Below are positions 14,605 through 14,655 of a DNA stretch of 14,655 bases, piece after piece. The notes under the pieces were generated by a model. It was not told where the DNA came from. It did not search any database and saw nothing but the letters and a program-made list of their open reading frames with translations. The first letter of the stretch is position 1. Each line of letters starts with the position of its first letter. This DNA is from Lachnospiraceae bacterium UBA935. GTDB lineage: Bacteria; Bacillota; Clostridia; Lachnospirales; Lachnospiraceae. Position numbers and translations under genes: made by a program. Location: contig DBDJ01000045.1 of NCBI GenBank assembly GCA_002293525.1, positions 1 to 14,655 on the forward strand, read 5' to 3'.

Positions 14605-14655
14605 TCATACCGTCATATCCCCTTCGTTAAAAGGGTCGCCGCATTCCGGGCAGAA
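14605..14655 (-). CDS. C-terminal end of a zinc-ribbon protein (cut by the window edge)
   Basis: The minus strand gives an open frame FCPECGDPFNEGDMTV ending in TGA at 14607-14605. The CPECG knuckle followed by a short tail is typical of a C-terminal zinc ribbon. Its stop overlaps the upstream ATG (14608) of the next gene as ATGA, so the two are probably one operon. In ydjFGHI-like clusters the SPFH/flotillin-like YdjI protein ends in a comparable ribbon, making it one candidate, but 16 residues cannot decide. Confidence 0.55.
   Translation of the reverse strand, partial: FCPECGDPFNEGDMTV

Overview
The window looks like a chromosomal segment of a Gram-positive anaerobe of the Clostridia, most likely Lachnospiraceae. 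This is inferred from protein style: PcrA with the Firmicutes C-terminal tail, an RlmCD-type methyltransferase, a YdjG-like double zinc-ribbon protein, and strong GGAGG ribosome-binding sites. No rRNA or tRNA is visible, so the assignment rests on gene content only. Every supported gene lies on the minus strand, so transcription runs from high to low coordinates.

Right part (about 9.37-14.66 kb, visibly richer in GC): the last codons of a zinc-ribbon protein cut by the window edge; a double zinc-ribbon protein with one C-terminal membrane helix; a six-helix membrane HD-GYP phosphodiesterase (predicted c-di-GMP hydrolase); the DNA helicase PcrA; and a 99-residue membrane-anchored protein with a very acidic repeat tail. 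The first two overlap or nearly abut and may belong to a membrane-stress module like Bacillus ydjFGHI.

Middle part (about 7.26-9.37 kb): a repeat-rich intergenic region with 15-bp and 18-bp tandem repeats and a strong hairpin, then a 23S rRNA m5U methyltransferase (RlmD/RlmCD). This gene carries an unusual in-frame 24-bp repeat. It is followed by an intergenic stretch that is strongly G-rich on the transcribed-sense strand and carries a four-copy motif array upstream of hsdR.

Left part (1-7.26 kb, visibly richer in AT): a complete type I restriction-modification operon, hsdR-hsdM-hsdS, with R-M and M-S translationally coupled by overlapping stop and start codons. HsdR is of the EcoEI/EcoAI (type IB-like) class with an N-terminal DUF4145-like domain. 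A fourth gene follows hsdS by 114 bp and encodes an HARE-HTH domain joined to a PD-(D/E)XK-like nuclease domain. The four genes look like a horizontally acquired defence island placed after the housekeeping rlmD. HsdM and HsdS would methylate the host recognition site, HsdR would translocate on and cut unmodified DNA, and the HARE nuclease is an unexplained extra component that may act on modified DNA or as a backup effector. This four-gene arrangement is the best candidate in the window for an under-described system.
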